From CAZIGK01 sp964538615 (lineage in GTDB: Bacteria; Pseudomonadota; Alphaproteobacteria; Rickettsiales; RI-342): a DNA stretch of 64,000 bases. Position 1 is the stretch's first letter; each line of letters starts with the position of its first letter. Position numbers and translations under genes: made by a program. Positions 9,501 to 16,764 of this stretch are shown one piece after another. The notes below the pieces were generated by a model, which was given only the letters and a program-made list of their open reading frames with translations, searched no databases and was not told where the DNA came from. The stretch is taken from the NCBI GenBank assembly GCA_964538615.1, contig CAZIGK010000001.1, positions 62,001-126,000 of the forward strand, written 5' to 3'.

Positions 9501-10649
9501 CTGAATATAGCGGCGCGCAACGGCGCGTTCTGCATCCTCTGCCGCCAGATAAACATCTTCCCATGCCACATCTGCAGGAATATCCTGCAAGCGTGCATAA
9601 TGATGCTCTTGTCCATTCACCTGTACATACAATGGCATATCACGCAGCACATCCAGCACTCGAAACGCCTGCCCTTGCGCATTGTATCCTGTGACGCTGT
9701 TGGCGCTCCGTGCTTGCCCGGTCAATTCGGGAAATAACTCCGCAAGCGGCATCTGTGGGGTATCTACTGGATCGCGGTGTTGCAGAAGGCGCTGTTGCAA
9801 ATAACTATCCGCCTGTTGACTGGCGATAAACCCTTCCGATTGCAAATCGGTCGGGTGGGAGGTGGTGGTAATCACCTGCTGCACTTGAGATAGCCATTGC
9901 TGTATAGCCTGCTTTTGTGCTTCAGCCGGCTGGCCGCTCAGCGATGCAACCATACGCTCAACGGCTCCCTCCAACGTGTAATGCAACGGATTTTGCTGTT
10001 CAAGCCGCTGGTGCTTATATTCGTCCGTTGCCTGCATGGAAGCACGGTTATACTGGGTGGTGAGAAGATTGCGTACATGCGCCATTTCCCGTAGTTCCGG
10101 CGCGGCCTGCTCTGGCTGAGCATAGCTGGTGCCAATGGCTTCCAGCAACACAGAATAGGCATAAGCCCGTACGGTTTTCCCTAAATAGGAACCATCTTCC
10201 GGACGGTAATACTGGGAGAGGGTGCCTGCGGCACCCAGTTCACTGTTGTGTTTCGTATCTTCGCTAATTGCAACCATGAAGGCTTTACGCTGATCTGGCG
10301 TGAAGGCTTGCAGACGCTGCAAGACCGTAGCATGCGCCAGTTCCTGAACGGACTGGCCGGATTGCAGGGACTCGGCAACCAACCGTCTTGTCCCCTCCTG
10401 AGCTTGCAGCAAACTGGCGAGATACGGCCTGCCTTCTTCTGTGGTACGCGCCGCCATTTCTGCCTGTTTATTTGCCAAACGCGTCTGCATTTCTTCCGCA
10501 TTATATTTGCCAGACGCCAGTTGCAGCAGATAACCCTCAATCACAGCATCCGGGTTTCCTGTCTCCAGCCCCAATTCTTCCATCACCCGTTGCTTACGGT
10601 TGCGGTAGAGATTGGCCAACATGTGTGCGGAATCAGAGGTAAAAGCCAT
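6576..10649 (-). CDS. Giant, strongly diverged phosphoenolpyruvate carboxylase-like protein, probably catalytically altered
   Basis: 1357 residues, against ~880-930 for bacterial PEPC; AGGTGACC precedes the ATG. PEPC landmarks appear in order but eroded. At 265-268 HPTD stands for the catalytic-His motif AHPTE. At 475-483 GVDADGNDN stands for GGDRDGNPN, so the Arg is lost. At 756-786 ETQDV...IPLYE matches SxSxxDV...PLFE. At 828-837 AGSDNRRRGG stands for GYSDSxKDGG. At 865-880 LYAGNG...GRGGGR stands for FHGRGG...GRGGG, so the catalytic His and Arg become Ala and Asn. TMQGADKYRF and IASRSASR follow. The C-terminal RNTG of true PEPC is missing. Inserts of roughly 100-170 residues lie before and between motifs. 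The fold looks kept, while normal bicarbonate/PEP chemistry looks unlikely. Its neighbour across 390 bp is the MNT/HEPN-like pair. Confidence 0.75.
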   Translation of the reverse strand: MAFTSDSAHMLANLYRNRKQRVMEELGLETGNPDAVIEGYLLQLASGKYNAEEMQTRLANKQAEMAARTTEEGRPYLASLLQAQEGTRRLVAESLQSGQSVQELAHATVLQRLQAFTPDQRKAFMVAISEDTKHNSELGAAGTLSQYYRPEDGSYLGKTVRAYAYSVLLEAIGTSYAQPEQAAPELREMAHVRNLLTTQYNRASMQATDEYKHQRLEQQNPLHYTLEGAVERMVASLSGQPAEAQKQAIQQWLSQVQQVITTTSHPTDLQSEGFIASQQADSYLQQRLLQHRDPVDTPQMPLAELFPELTGQARSANSVTGYNAQGQAFRVLDVLRDMPLYVQVNGQEHHYARLQDIPADVAWEDVYLAAEDAERAVARRYIQASAPQPKITLATQKGEKTFHGMSVLPTTHTLADGSSYTHSSEVERNIRFQLEAVRQIGAVMENLYQQLRAHNIHLDAADDLSTPLRLVNWVGVDADGNDNISPETARQTLRLQQQALQQFYIEQLEQVGSLLQDTTQKDGVKQVRAALEKGDTTIHTLTIPALQQRMHQRQAPEAAQAIMRQLVWQMQAAGYHLADIEHRQNAEVHEQALSRIFEDAAHLPPLLGAVTTWLMDPECPYHAYVQDVWDALIKAQTSPQTTYATLAPEDALVTAHHIRLPDGTSPAIPLKSMLQRILLAYVNSTDEQGNPVSVSGQPSFASQMLQRFERLYAQPEHMQALSEVDQLTAQRALNMIGIARVAAANPDAFRSVVVAETQDVTDLLEVQMVYQAVGYASPLETIPLYEHPDVLANVGTVQADIYQDPIYSKLLDAKEAATGVRSQQTMIAGSDNRRRGGSDGAIALIDQAIAILKNISAHAGVTFQLYAGNGMMDGGRGGGRFWPDDITRFDANFFKVTMQGADKYRFFGHQLADYAGKTLAAALDVVRHRDRMFTPEEQAQQPQQHYQQSIQQLFKPLLQEAMAAGAEGYFSHYSGNEVTGALLGSIYDYRGVKDVQIASRSASRPDPTPLGKMLSFIDKKLDGFYVQVSKARAITNTHTHFVTGDGLTYKGGGGLNERLQAGFDMMQAMMQGQSIQRDALAPWLQKLHDRLATALPDMQADPYVQTAFQHAMHKPFEERLQLLAACDPMFRDAMTFKVQGLATTDMLDIRQLVAQRSGQIVLQAAQAMQEIDQRLPTLTDAQDVAAMQELRGLMASLTRPETLQQLVAWGEKEYLDSAATAYAALQGEKLSDRLEVLKAHNGNRHIDPIHLIYDDAVRWHPALEGPLTDMRHEGELFRVMLKNKDLGGAFAALKDTTANALRVVGSLLAIGTTRGPLEEREAQQAMHRRNDVADGIIVSAAAEVQSMLSPTTTIPAP

Positions 10650-11042
10650 AGCGATAGGTCACCTGTTTATGGGTCGTTCTCGATGGATTGCCATCACCAC
10701 CACGCCTGAAACAGCGGGCAGAACACGGCACGTTGCCCCCATGCTTACAGCATTTTTATGACAGTTTTATAACAAAAAACCGTGCTGCAATGCAGCAAAA
10801 TGACTTTTTTTCAAATGGGTTAGCAGCCATTGCGTATGTTGCACCGCAATGTAGAAGCACATAGCTCTTCCCCCTGCCTATGTGTTGCAAAATAATACAA
10901 CCCACTAGGATTAATCCTTGCTATGGCAAGCTGATTGCGGCATAGTGCATGCCATAAATAGAGTGAGGCATGTTTAAAAAAATGTGTGGTCAATCACTTA
11001 ACAGGGACTCATAAGTATATTTCTTGCGAAGGGAGGTTCACC
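10650..11042. promoter_or_regulatory. Divergent intergenic region between the PEPC-like gene and the MNT-like gene
   Basis: About 390 bp, AT-rich with A/T tracts around 10745-10820, holding the 5' control regions of two divergent units. Inverted repeats include TGCTGCAATGCAGCA near 10782 and GGCAT-agtgc-ATGCC at 10939-10953. No confident -35/-10 pair was assigned and no ORF with a ribosome site was found. Confidence 0.4.
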
Positions 11043-11336
11043 ATGGCACTGGACGTGCTGAAAAAGGTGATGGAATCCAGACACATTTTGCGCGAACTGG
11101 CGGCTAAGCACGGCTTTGGCAATCTGTCTTTATGTAAAGAAGATGGAGAACAGGAACCGGATGAAGCCAGTGTGTTTTTTTTGGCTGATATGCCTGAGGG
11201 AACTGGCATTTTAACAATGGCTGCCTTTAGCGCGGAAGCGCAAGAAACGCTGGGTTTTCCTGCACCGATCTATGACAGGAAGGGCTTACCAACCCAGCTA
11301 GGGAATGAATACGAAGAGCGGGAGGTACGCATATGA
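11043..11336 (+). CDS. Degenerate MNT-type nucleotidyltransferase-like small protein (putative antitoxin-like partner)
   Basis: 97 residues from the ATG at 11043, chosen because GGGAGG lies 6-7 nt upstream; the frame is open back to 10986. The pattern matches minimal nucleotidyltransferases of the MntA kind: HILRELAAKHGFGNLSL corresponds to the first helix and strand, and ETLGFPAPIYDRKGLP to the LGxPVDLVxxxxL strand. The catalytic GSx10DxD signature is gone: the GS position reads CK and the two aspartates are replaced (ASVFFL). It should keep the fold without transferase activity. Its stop overlaps the next start as ATGA, so it is translationally coupled to a HEPN-like protein, the arrangement of HepT/MntA modules. 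Identification rests on motif reading only. Confidence 0.55.
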   Translation: MALDVLKKVMESRHILRELAAKHGFGNLSLCKEDGEQEPDEASVFFLADMPEGTGILTMAAFSAEAQETLGFPAPIYDRKGLPTQLGNEYEEREVRI

Positions 11337-13558
11337 GTAAGAACGGGAAAAACCGTAGAGAACGCCAGACCAACCGTGAGGACGCTGTTGCCAGAAGGAA
11401 CCCTCAGGCAGCACAGGGAGCGATAGATCGGCTAGAGTGGCTGAAGGATGAAATTGAGCTGCTGTTTTCCATGCGGGATATGGCACGCCAGCAGGGATAC
11501 CAGATTGCTGAAATAGAGACGGTCGCAGATTTTCCCTACCCTGTTCCACCACATGAGCAGGATATACAGACGGTTATTACCCATCGTGGCCCAAACCATG
11601 AGCAAACCATTGACGAGTGGATGGTTCATGCGGCCATTGCCATGCGCATTACCGGCATTGGTGAGACGGGACGTACACGCCGTGATTCCGAAGCACGCAC
11701 CTATGGTGAGCCGGAACTGGAAGTGGATGAAGTGGTAAAGCAGTTCTTTACCGACATACCATGGAATAACCTATTGGCCATTCGGCACATTACCGCCCAC
11801 CCTGAACGTTTGAACTGGCGCACCGCACTGGCAGAGGATTTTGGCCCATTGGCACAAAAGATGGAAGTAGCCGCCAGCATGCTGGAAAAAACCCTCTCCG
11901 CTTTTGATGTGAATCGTCAGCAATGGTCTCGTCCGGCGGATGATCAGGAAGAAGAGGCGCTGCGTGAGGCTCTCTACAATGAGCGTTACAAAGACTGGAG
12001 ACGTCCCTGGAGTGATATTGCACGTTCTGTCCATGCCTTGCGTTACATGGCAGATTCCGCACGCCTTATTACAGAGTATCGGCAATATGATCGTCTTAGC
12101 AGCGCACCGCCGGAATTGGCACAGAATATAGCCGCAGATGCAATACGCTATCAGGAGCTATTCTGTGGAACCCTGCAATATCGGCATTTGACGGATCCGC
12201 AACGCGAGCGTGGGCTGGAGCGTCTTCTGGGTACCAACGCCTATACGGAGCAGTTGCGCTGGAGGCGCAATGATCTGGCGCACAATCAAGGCTTTGCGGA
12301 TGATCAACCTTTACGTACGGAAGGGTTGCGCGCCAACCATCATGCCGCCAGTGTACTGGTGGAACAGGAAACAGGGCAAGAACAAACCCCACTGATACAA
12401 ACCAACCATGATGCAGAAGCCTACCGCCCGGTTGGTCGTAAAGGTTCAGATAAAAACGCTGATGGACAGCAAAAGCGCCGACGCGGAGATGGAGAAGATG
12501 CAAAATCCCGATGGAAAGCCGCACGATCGGAGGAGCGTTATCAACGCCGTCTGGCGGAAGCGCGAGGCGATCATCTCTCCGAAGGAGAAGCGGATGTATC
12601 TCAGGCATCTCCGGTTGCCACTGGTGCACGAACGGGTAGCCTGCCCACGCAGGTAAAATCTGCTGCAGATCACCGTGCTCAGGAAGATACGGCACTTCAA
12701 CCCATTTTTGAACAGATACGTACGACCATTGATGCCTGGCAAGGGTCAGGATTGTACCGTTTTCCCGAAGCGTTGGCCAATAACCTCACGGAACGTATGC
12801 AGCGGTTTGTTCGTCACGAATATCGTGAAGATGCGAAAACCGTTTTTCTGAACACGGATGTCATTCGGGTTGCCATGGAGCAGATAGAAGGCTTGCTACC
12901 GTATCTGGCCAGCAAGAATGTCAACCATGCGCAGAAGAAAGAACTGGCAGGCTGGTATCTGGATTTCCGTAGTTTGCCTGAGGAAATTCAGGATATGCTG
13001 GAGACGGTTCTATCTCCACGCAATATGCACCCTAAGCATCAGGAATCTGTGAAGGCACTTAGCAAGGTCTATACGCAGGCACGGGATATGTTCTTTGTGC
13101 ATCCTGAAATGTTACTGGCCGGCATTGAATCTACCGCTGCGCAGGAATATCTGGAAGATGCGGTACGGGCTACTGCCTTGCATATGAACGCTGCACAGCA
13201 GGATCAACTATCCCTGCTGGTGAACAGTCTGAACCGTCTGGTCGGACAAAGTCAGGCAGATGCTACGCTGATCTTGCAACATTTGTTTGATATTGATGAA
13301 TCCATCAAGCCGATAATGGAAGCGCTGATTACCTGTGCAGTGACACACCATGCCTATGACGGCGCATTGGATGCAGCCGCTAAACAGTTGGATATTGTTC
13401 CACTCACCACTGACAGCCCGACATTGACCCGTCGTTCGTCCGCCAAAATCTATCAACTGACACTGGAAAATTGCCCGGATGCAAAACTGACCGCAGATGC
13501 AGTGGCCGAAATTCTGACCATCAATGCACGCACAGCGGAATATGCGAATTATCTATAA
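11333..13558 (+). CDS. Large protein with two HEPN-like domains and an unknown helical C-terminus
   Basis: 741 residues. Residues ~30-190 look like a HepT/DUF86 HEPN domain: AIAMRITGIGET matches the AxxxxIGEA helix, and IPWNNLLAIRHITAH (Arg151, His156) matches IPWxxIxxMRNxxxH. The Tyr that follows in active HepT (HxY) is Glu here. A second HEPN-like unit spans ~205-330 with RNDLAH (Arg312, His317), the RNx3H core. Residues ~350-440 are highly charged and probably disordered. Residues ~450-741 are all-helical and unrecognised. HEPN domains are often metal-independent RNases in toxin-antitoxin and defence systems. The start overlaps the MNT-like gene (ATGA). A ~600-nt antisense ORF at 12096-12695 has no gene-like features. 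Confidence 0.55.
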   Translation: MSKNGKNRRERQTNREDAVARRNPQAAQGAIDRLEWLKDEIELLFSMRDMARQQGYQIAEIETVADFPYPVPPHEQDIQTVITHRGPNHEQTIDEWMVHAAIAMRITGIGETGRTRRDSEARTYGEPELEVDEVVKQFFTDIPWNNLLAIRHITAHPERLNWRTALAEDFGPLAQKMEVAASMLEKTLSAFDVNRQQWSRPADDQEEEALREALYNERYKDWRRPWSDIARSVHALRYMADSARLITEYRQYDRLSSAPPELAQNIAADAIRYQELFCGTLQYRHLTDPQRERGLERLLGTNAYTEQLRWRRNDLAHNQGFADDQPLRTEGLRANHHAASVLVEQETGQEQTPLIQTNHDAEAYRPVGRKGSDKNADGQQKRRRGDGEDAKSRWKAARSEERYQRRLAEARGDHLSEGEADVSQASPVATGARTGSLPTQVKSAADHRAQEDTALQPIFEQIRTTIDAWQGSGLYRFPEALANNLTERMQRFVRHEYREDAKTVFLNTDVIRVAMEQIEGLLPYLASKNVNHAQKKELAGWYLDFRSLPEEIQDMLETVLSPRNMHPKHQESVKALSKVYTQARDMFFVHPEMLLAGIESTAAQEYLEDAVRATALHMNAAQQDQLSLLVNSLNRLVGQSQADATLILQHLFDIDESIKPIMEALITCAVTHHAYDGALDAAAKQLDIVPLTTDSPTLTRRSSAKIYQLTLENCPDAKLTADAVAEILTINARTAEYANYL

Positions 13559-13699
13559 ACCTAATCTACCGTCTGCTCTGTTTTCCTAGAGAAAGCCATA
13601 GCCAGATAGGGGGAGGAGTGGTATTGCTTGCGCGTGCGGGTGTCGGCTTTCTGAAGCCCCCCATGGAACAAATGTTTTGATGGAATCGCGGAGACAGCA

Positions 13700-14563
13700 G
13701 TGGCGACCATTTTTGTCAATCAGTTGACGAATGTTGATTTTTCGTACCTCGATACGCAGCGTGGACTGGTGGGGGAAACCTGGCTGGTGGATATTATGCT
13801 GAGTGGAGAGCTGGATATACAGGGGATGGTGCTGGACTTCGGCATCCTCAAGCCTCTGCTTAAACGCCAGATAGAGCAGGAAATAGACCATAAATTGCTG
13901 GTACCTGCCACGTCCCCCCGCATTAAGTGGGAAAACACAATGGAAGGCCCTAAAGTCACGATGACCGACATGATGGGGCATGTTTGGCAACATATGTCTC
14001 CTGCTGAAGCTGTCTGTAGAGTGGAGGCAGAGTTTATTGGCATTCCGCAGGTGACGCGCCATTTACAATCGGTATTGCAGACACACATGCAACAGGGGTT
14101 AACCGTTCAGGTGCAATTACGCGCAGAACAGTTGGAAGGCGCTTTCTACCATTACAGCCACGGCCTGAAGAAGCATAATGGGAATTGCCAGCGCATTGCG
14201 CATGGACACCGCAGTCCATTGCGCATTTTGGTAGAGGGCAAACGGCAGCAGGAGCTGGAGGCCAATTGGGCCAAGGCCTGGACGGATATTTATGTAGGAA
14301 CGCGGGAAGATATTGCCGCCCGAACGGAGAATGAGGGGCAAAACTATTTGCGATTTGATTACCATAGCCAGCAGGGACATTTTCAACTGACCATACCGGA
14401 AAACCGTTGCTATATTATGGATGAAGATACGACCGTGGAATATATTGCCCAGCATATTGCGGAGCAGACAGCCCAAACACAACCGGGAAAGCAGGTGCAG
14501 GTTATTGCGTTTGAGGGATACCAAAAAGGAGCCATCGGTTTGGCAAAATCTGCCGGATCATAG
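13700..14563 (+). CDS. Two-domain 6-pyruvoyl-tetrahydropterin synthase/QueD-like protein
   Basis: 287 residues from a GTG at 13700, with GGAG just upstream. It contains two PTPS-fold halves whose active-site parts are divided. The first half has GMVLDFGILK (~42-51) and the Asp-His pair in EIDHKLL (63-64), but no zinc histidines. The second half has the zinc ligands His154 and His168/His170 (HGH) with Cys163 between, but lacks the GMVxDF strand. PTPS/QueD enzymes act on dihydroneopterin triphosphate, giving tetrahydropterin or 6-carboxytetrahydropterin (a queuosine precursor). QueA lies 3 kb away on the other strand. It is on the same strand as the HEPN-like gene, 141 bp downstream, so co-transcription is possible. 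Confidence 0.75.
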   Translation: MATIFVNQLTNVDFSYLDTQRGLVGETWLVDIMLSGELDIQGMVLDFGILKPLLKRQIEQEIDHKLLVPATSPRIKWENTMEGPKVTMTDMMGHVWQHMSPAEAVCRVEAEFIGIPQVTRHLQSVLQTHMQQGLTVQVQLRAEQLEGAFYHYSHGLKKHNGNCQRIAHGHRSPLRILVEGKRQQELEANWAKAWTDIYVGTREDIAARTENEGQNYLRFDYHSQQGHFQLTIPENRCYIMDEDTTVEYIAQHIAEQTAQTQPGKQVQVIAFEGYQKGAIGLAKSAGS

Positions 14564-14579
14564 GACAGTTCAGATCATC

Positions 14580-14630
14580 TCGAACGTGCGCACCAATGCT
14601 TGTGGCATGCGAGGCATGACGGGTGTGGTG
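14580..14630. repeat. Decayed copy of the terminal palindrome of the stem-loop repeat
   Basis: GTGGCATGCGAGGCATGACGGGT resembles the palindrome-plus-GACGGGTTCT end of the repeat family with several changes. It sits between the convergent PTPS-like and COQ9 genes. Confidence 0.4.
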
Positions 14631-14634
14631 TTGG

Positions 14635-15291
14635 CTATTTTTTGCCGAAGGCTTCGCGGATCATCTCTGGCCATGGGAAGAGGCCGCTGATGTGCTGTTC
14701 CAGTTGGGATTTGCAGGCGGGGATTTGTAAAACTTCATCCAATCTGCGTTGAATAAAGGCTTCCAGTTCGGTGAATGGGGCGTCTTCGGGTTGCTGGATC
14801 CAAAAAAATAAACTGCTACTGTAGACGGCGGCCAATAGGCCGCGTTTGGTATAATAATTATAGTCCGTGGAATCATCTCCTGCGGCTTGCCACATCACAT
14901 CTGCTGTTTTGGCCAAACGATGGGCACCGGAAGCGGCGTTCCACGGTAGTGCAAAATAGCCCAGCAAATTACGCACCGCCTGTTTGTGTGGTTGTAGCAG
15001 GCGAAAACGCTCTTCCAGCAGAGTGGCGATGCGAACCCTGACTTTCATAGTGTTCAGCCGTTCTGGTGGGCAAGCAGCCAACATGTCGTTGTCTATCTGT
15101 TCGCACCATTGTTCTACGGCATCGGCTATGCCATTGGGAAACAGGCGGTAGGCGAGAAAACTATCTCCCCCTGCTGTGCTCACTGCCTCTTGCAGGGCGT
15201 GGTTACTCCAGCCGAATTCCGCGGCTTTATCCGGTATGGAGCGCAGCACATCTTCTGTAGTGGGCGCGCCTTGTGCCTGCTGTTGTACCAT
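14635..15291 (-). CDS. coq9: COQ9-family protein (rpsU-divergent, ubiquinone biosynthesis)
   Basis: 218 residues; AAGGAGG precedes the ATG. COQ9 binds lipids and assists ubiquinone ring hydroxylation by COQ7 in mitochondria; bacterial homologues are assumed to do likewise. Family marks are clear: an N-terminal TetR-like helical part with LFPNGIADAVEQW, then HKQAVRNLLGYFALPWNA, TADVMWQAAGDDSTDYNYYTK and AAVYSSSLFFWI. It is divergent from rpsU across ~220 bp, the arrangement that gave the family its name (rpsU-divergently transcribed). Confidence 0.92.
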   Translation of the reverse strand: MVQQQAQGAPTTEDVLRSIPDKAAEFGWSNHALQEAVSTAGGDSFLAYRLFPNGIADAVEQWCEQIDNDMLAACPPERLNTMKVRVRIATLLEERFRLLQPHKQAVRNLLGYFALPWNAASGAHRLAKTADVMWQAAGDDSTDYNYYTKRGLLAAVYSSSLFFWIQQPEDAPFTELEAFIQRRLDEVLQIPACKSQLEQHISGLFPWPEMIREAFGKK

Positions 15292-15513
15292 GATAGCCCC
15301 TCCTTAGTGCTGGTGGTGAACCCCGTGTGTATATCTGTCAGCGGATTATGGTAGCATAGGCGAAGGCTTCTGGCGCGAAAAAAGCATGCGGCAGCGCAGC
15401 AAAGACGCTTACCGCTTGCATGATACCAAGCGGGCTGGTATGGTCTATCCCCTCTGCTGACAACATCACACGGTGATGACTGCAAGATAACCAGTGAAGG
15501 AGGTAAGTGTCTC

Positions 15514-15717
15514 GTGGAAGTGTTTGTCAATGATAACAACGTGGAACAAGCCCTAAAAGCGCTGAAAAAGAAAATGCAGCGTGAGGGTGTTTTTCGCGAA
15601 ATGAAAATGCGTCGCCATTTTGAAAAGCCATCCGAAAAGCGCGTGCGTGAGCATGCTGAAGCGGTTCGTCGCTGGCGTAAACTGGAGCGTAAGCGGAAAG
15701 AGCGCGAAGGTTACTAA
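15514..15717 (+). CDS. rpsU: Small ribosomal subunit protein bS21
   Basis: 67 residues from a GTG start with AAGGAGGT about 8 nt upstream. It is highly basic, with the family core NVEQALKALKKKMQREGVFREMK and a C-terminus rich in Arg/Lys. bS21 sits on the 30S platform near the anti-Shine-Dalgarno and assists initiation. It is a single-gene transcript ending in the terminator at 15748. Confidence 0.95.
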   Translation: MEVFVNDNNVEQALKALKKKMQREGVFREMKMRRHFEKPSEKRVREHAEAVRRWRKLERKRKEREGY

Positions 15718-15747
15718 AACCGGATAGCTTTGAAAGCCCATGAAAAA

Positions 15748-15778
15748 CCCCGCCCGGCGATTGCAGGCGGGGTTTTTT
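15748..15778 (+). terminator. Rho-independent terminator of rpsU
   Basis: CCCCGCC at 15748-15754 pairs with GGCGGGG at 15766-15772, followed by six T residues; an A-run precedes the stem. Confidence 0.92.
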
Positions 15779-15907
15779 CATGGGGCGCGCTGACAGATAG
15801 CGGCACAGCGGGAGAGGTTGAGGGATAGGCCTAACCTGAAGTGTAGGCGCCAACGTTAACGCGTGGCATGTATCTCGGCGCGTTGATGTGATGTTTATTT
15901 CCGTTTT

Positions 15908-16762
15908 ATGATGGCTTCTGCTATGGCTGAAGGCTATCAGTATTCTCCCTTATGGATGAAAACCGTACCTGTTATGCCACCCACTGCCCTCTCGACATCT
16001 CATGCTGAAGCTGTAGCCGCGCCGTTGCTGGAGATGCGTGGCCTGCAGGTCGTTGCGGGAGAAAGGGTTTTACTGCATCAGATAGACCTGACGGTTCAAC
16101 CAGGCGAAATTATTACCCTGATGGGTCCTAACGGAGCCGGCAAAACGACGTTATTACGCACCATCTGTGGAACTATGCCCATACAGGGAGGGATGTTACA
16201 ACGCCGTTCGGATTTGCGCATTGGCTATGTACCGCAACATATGCTGCCCCCCAGCACTATGCCTTTGAAGGTGCATAGATTTCTGCGGATGGGACAGGAC
16301 AATGCCCCCACAGAAGCGGCCATACAGCATGTGCTACAACGGGTGAAGGGAGAACGGCTGATGGACAAGCCGCTGCACATGCTTTCCGGTGGAGAGAAGC
16401 AACGGATATTGCTGGCGCGTGCTATGTTGCGTAAGCCAAACCTCTTGCTGCTGGATGAGCCGATGCAAGGCGTGGATATTGCCGGACAAGTGGAATTTTA
16501 CCAGCAGTTACAGCAAATTAAAGATGAGTTGGGCTGCGCGGTGGTACTGGTTTCCCACGATTTACACTGGGTTATGGCCGCCAGTGACCGGGTTTTATGT
16601 ATTAACGGGCATATTTGCTGCACCGGCAGGCCGGAAGATGTGAAGGAACACCCGGAGTTTGTGCAGCTCTTTGGTGAAGCGGCGACCCGACAACTGGCAC
16701 TCTATAGTCACCATCACGATCATCAGCATCGTCTGGATGGTCAATGCCAGAAGGAGCAATGA
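15908..16762 (+). CDS. znuC: Zinc/manganese-type ABC transporter ATP-binding protein
   Basis: Up to 284 residues. Walker A GPNGAGKT is at 73-80, signature LSGGEKQR at ~160, Walker B LLLLDEP with the D-loop region, and the switch His in VLVSHDLHW. The C-terminus holds HHHDHQH, a His-rich tail typical of zinc importers. The N-terminal ~40 residues before the ABC domain are unusual and no Shine-Dalgarno precedes 15908, so the true start may lie further in. Translation is coupled to the permease downstream (overlap). The periplasmic binding protein (znuA) and regulator (zur) are not in the window, so zinc is the likely rather than proven metal. Confidence 0.88.
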   Translation: MMASAMAEGYQYSPLWMKTVPVMPPTALSTSHAEAVAAPLLEMRGLQVVAGERVLLHQIDLTVQPGEIITLMGPNGAGKTTLLRTICGTMPIQGGMLQRRSDLRIGYVPQHMLPPSTMPLKVHRFLRMGQDNAPTEAAIQHVLQRVKGERLMDKPLHMLSGGEKQRILLARAMLRKPNLLLLDEPMQGVDIAGQVEFYQQLQQIKDELGCAVVLVSHDLHWVMAASDRVLCINGHICCTGRPEDVKEHPEFVQLFGEAATRQLALYSHHHDHQHRLDGQCQKEQ

Positions 16763-16764
16763 TT

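Noticed and set aside
10939..10953. GGCAT-agtgc-ATGCC as a defined operator of the MNT/HEPN pair
   Set aside because: Only 5-bp arms, and no other copy with clear spacing to a promoter; kept only as a note in the intergenic entry.
12096..12695. 199-residue antisense frame in the HEPN-like gene
   Set aside because: No Shine-Dalgarno, unlikely composition (many Pro/His/Arg), and the sense frame is continuous with motif content and coupled translation.
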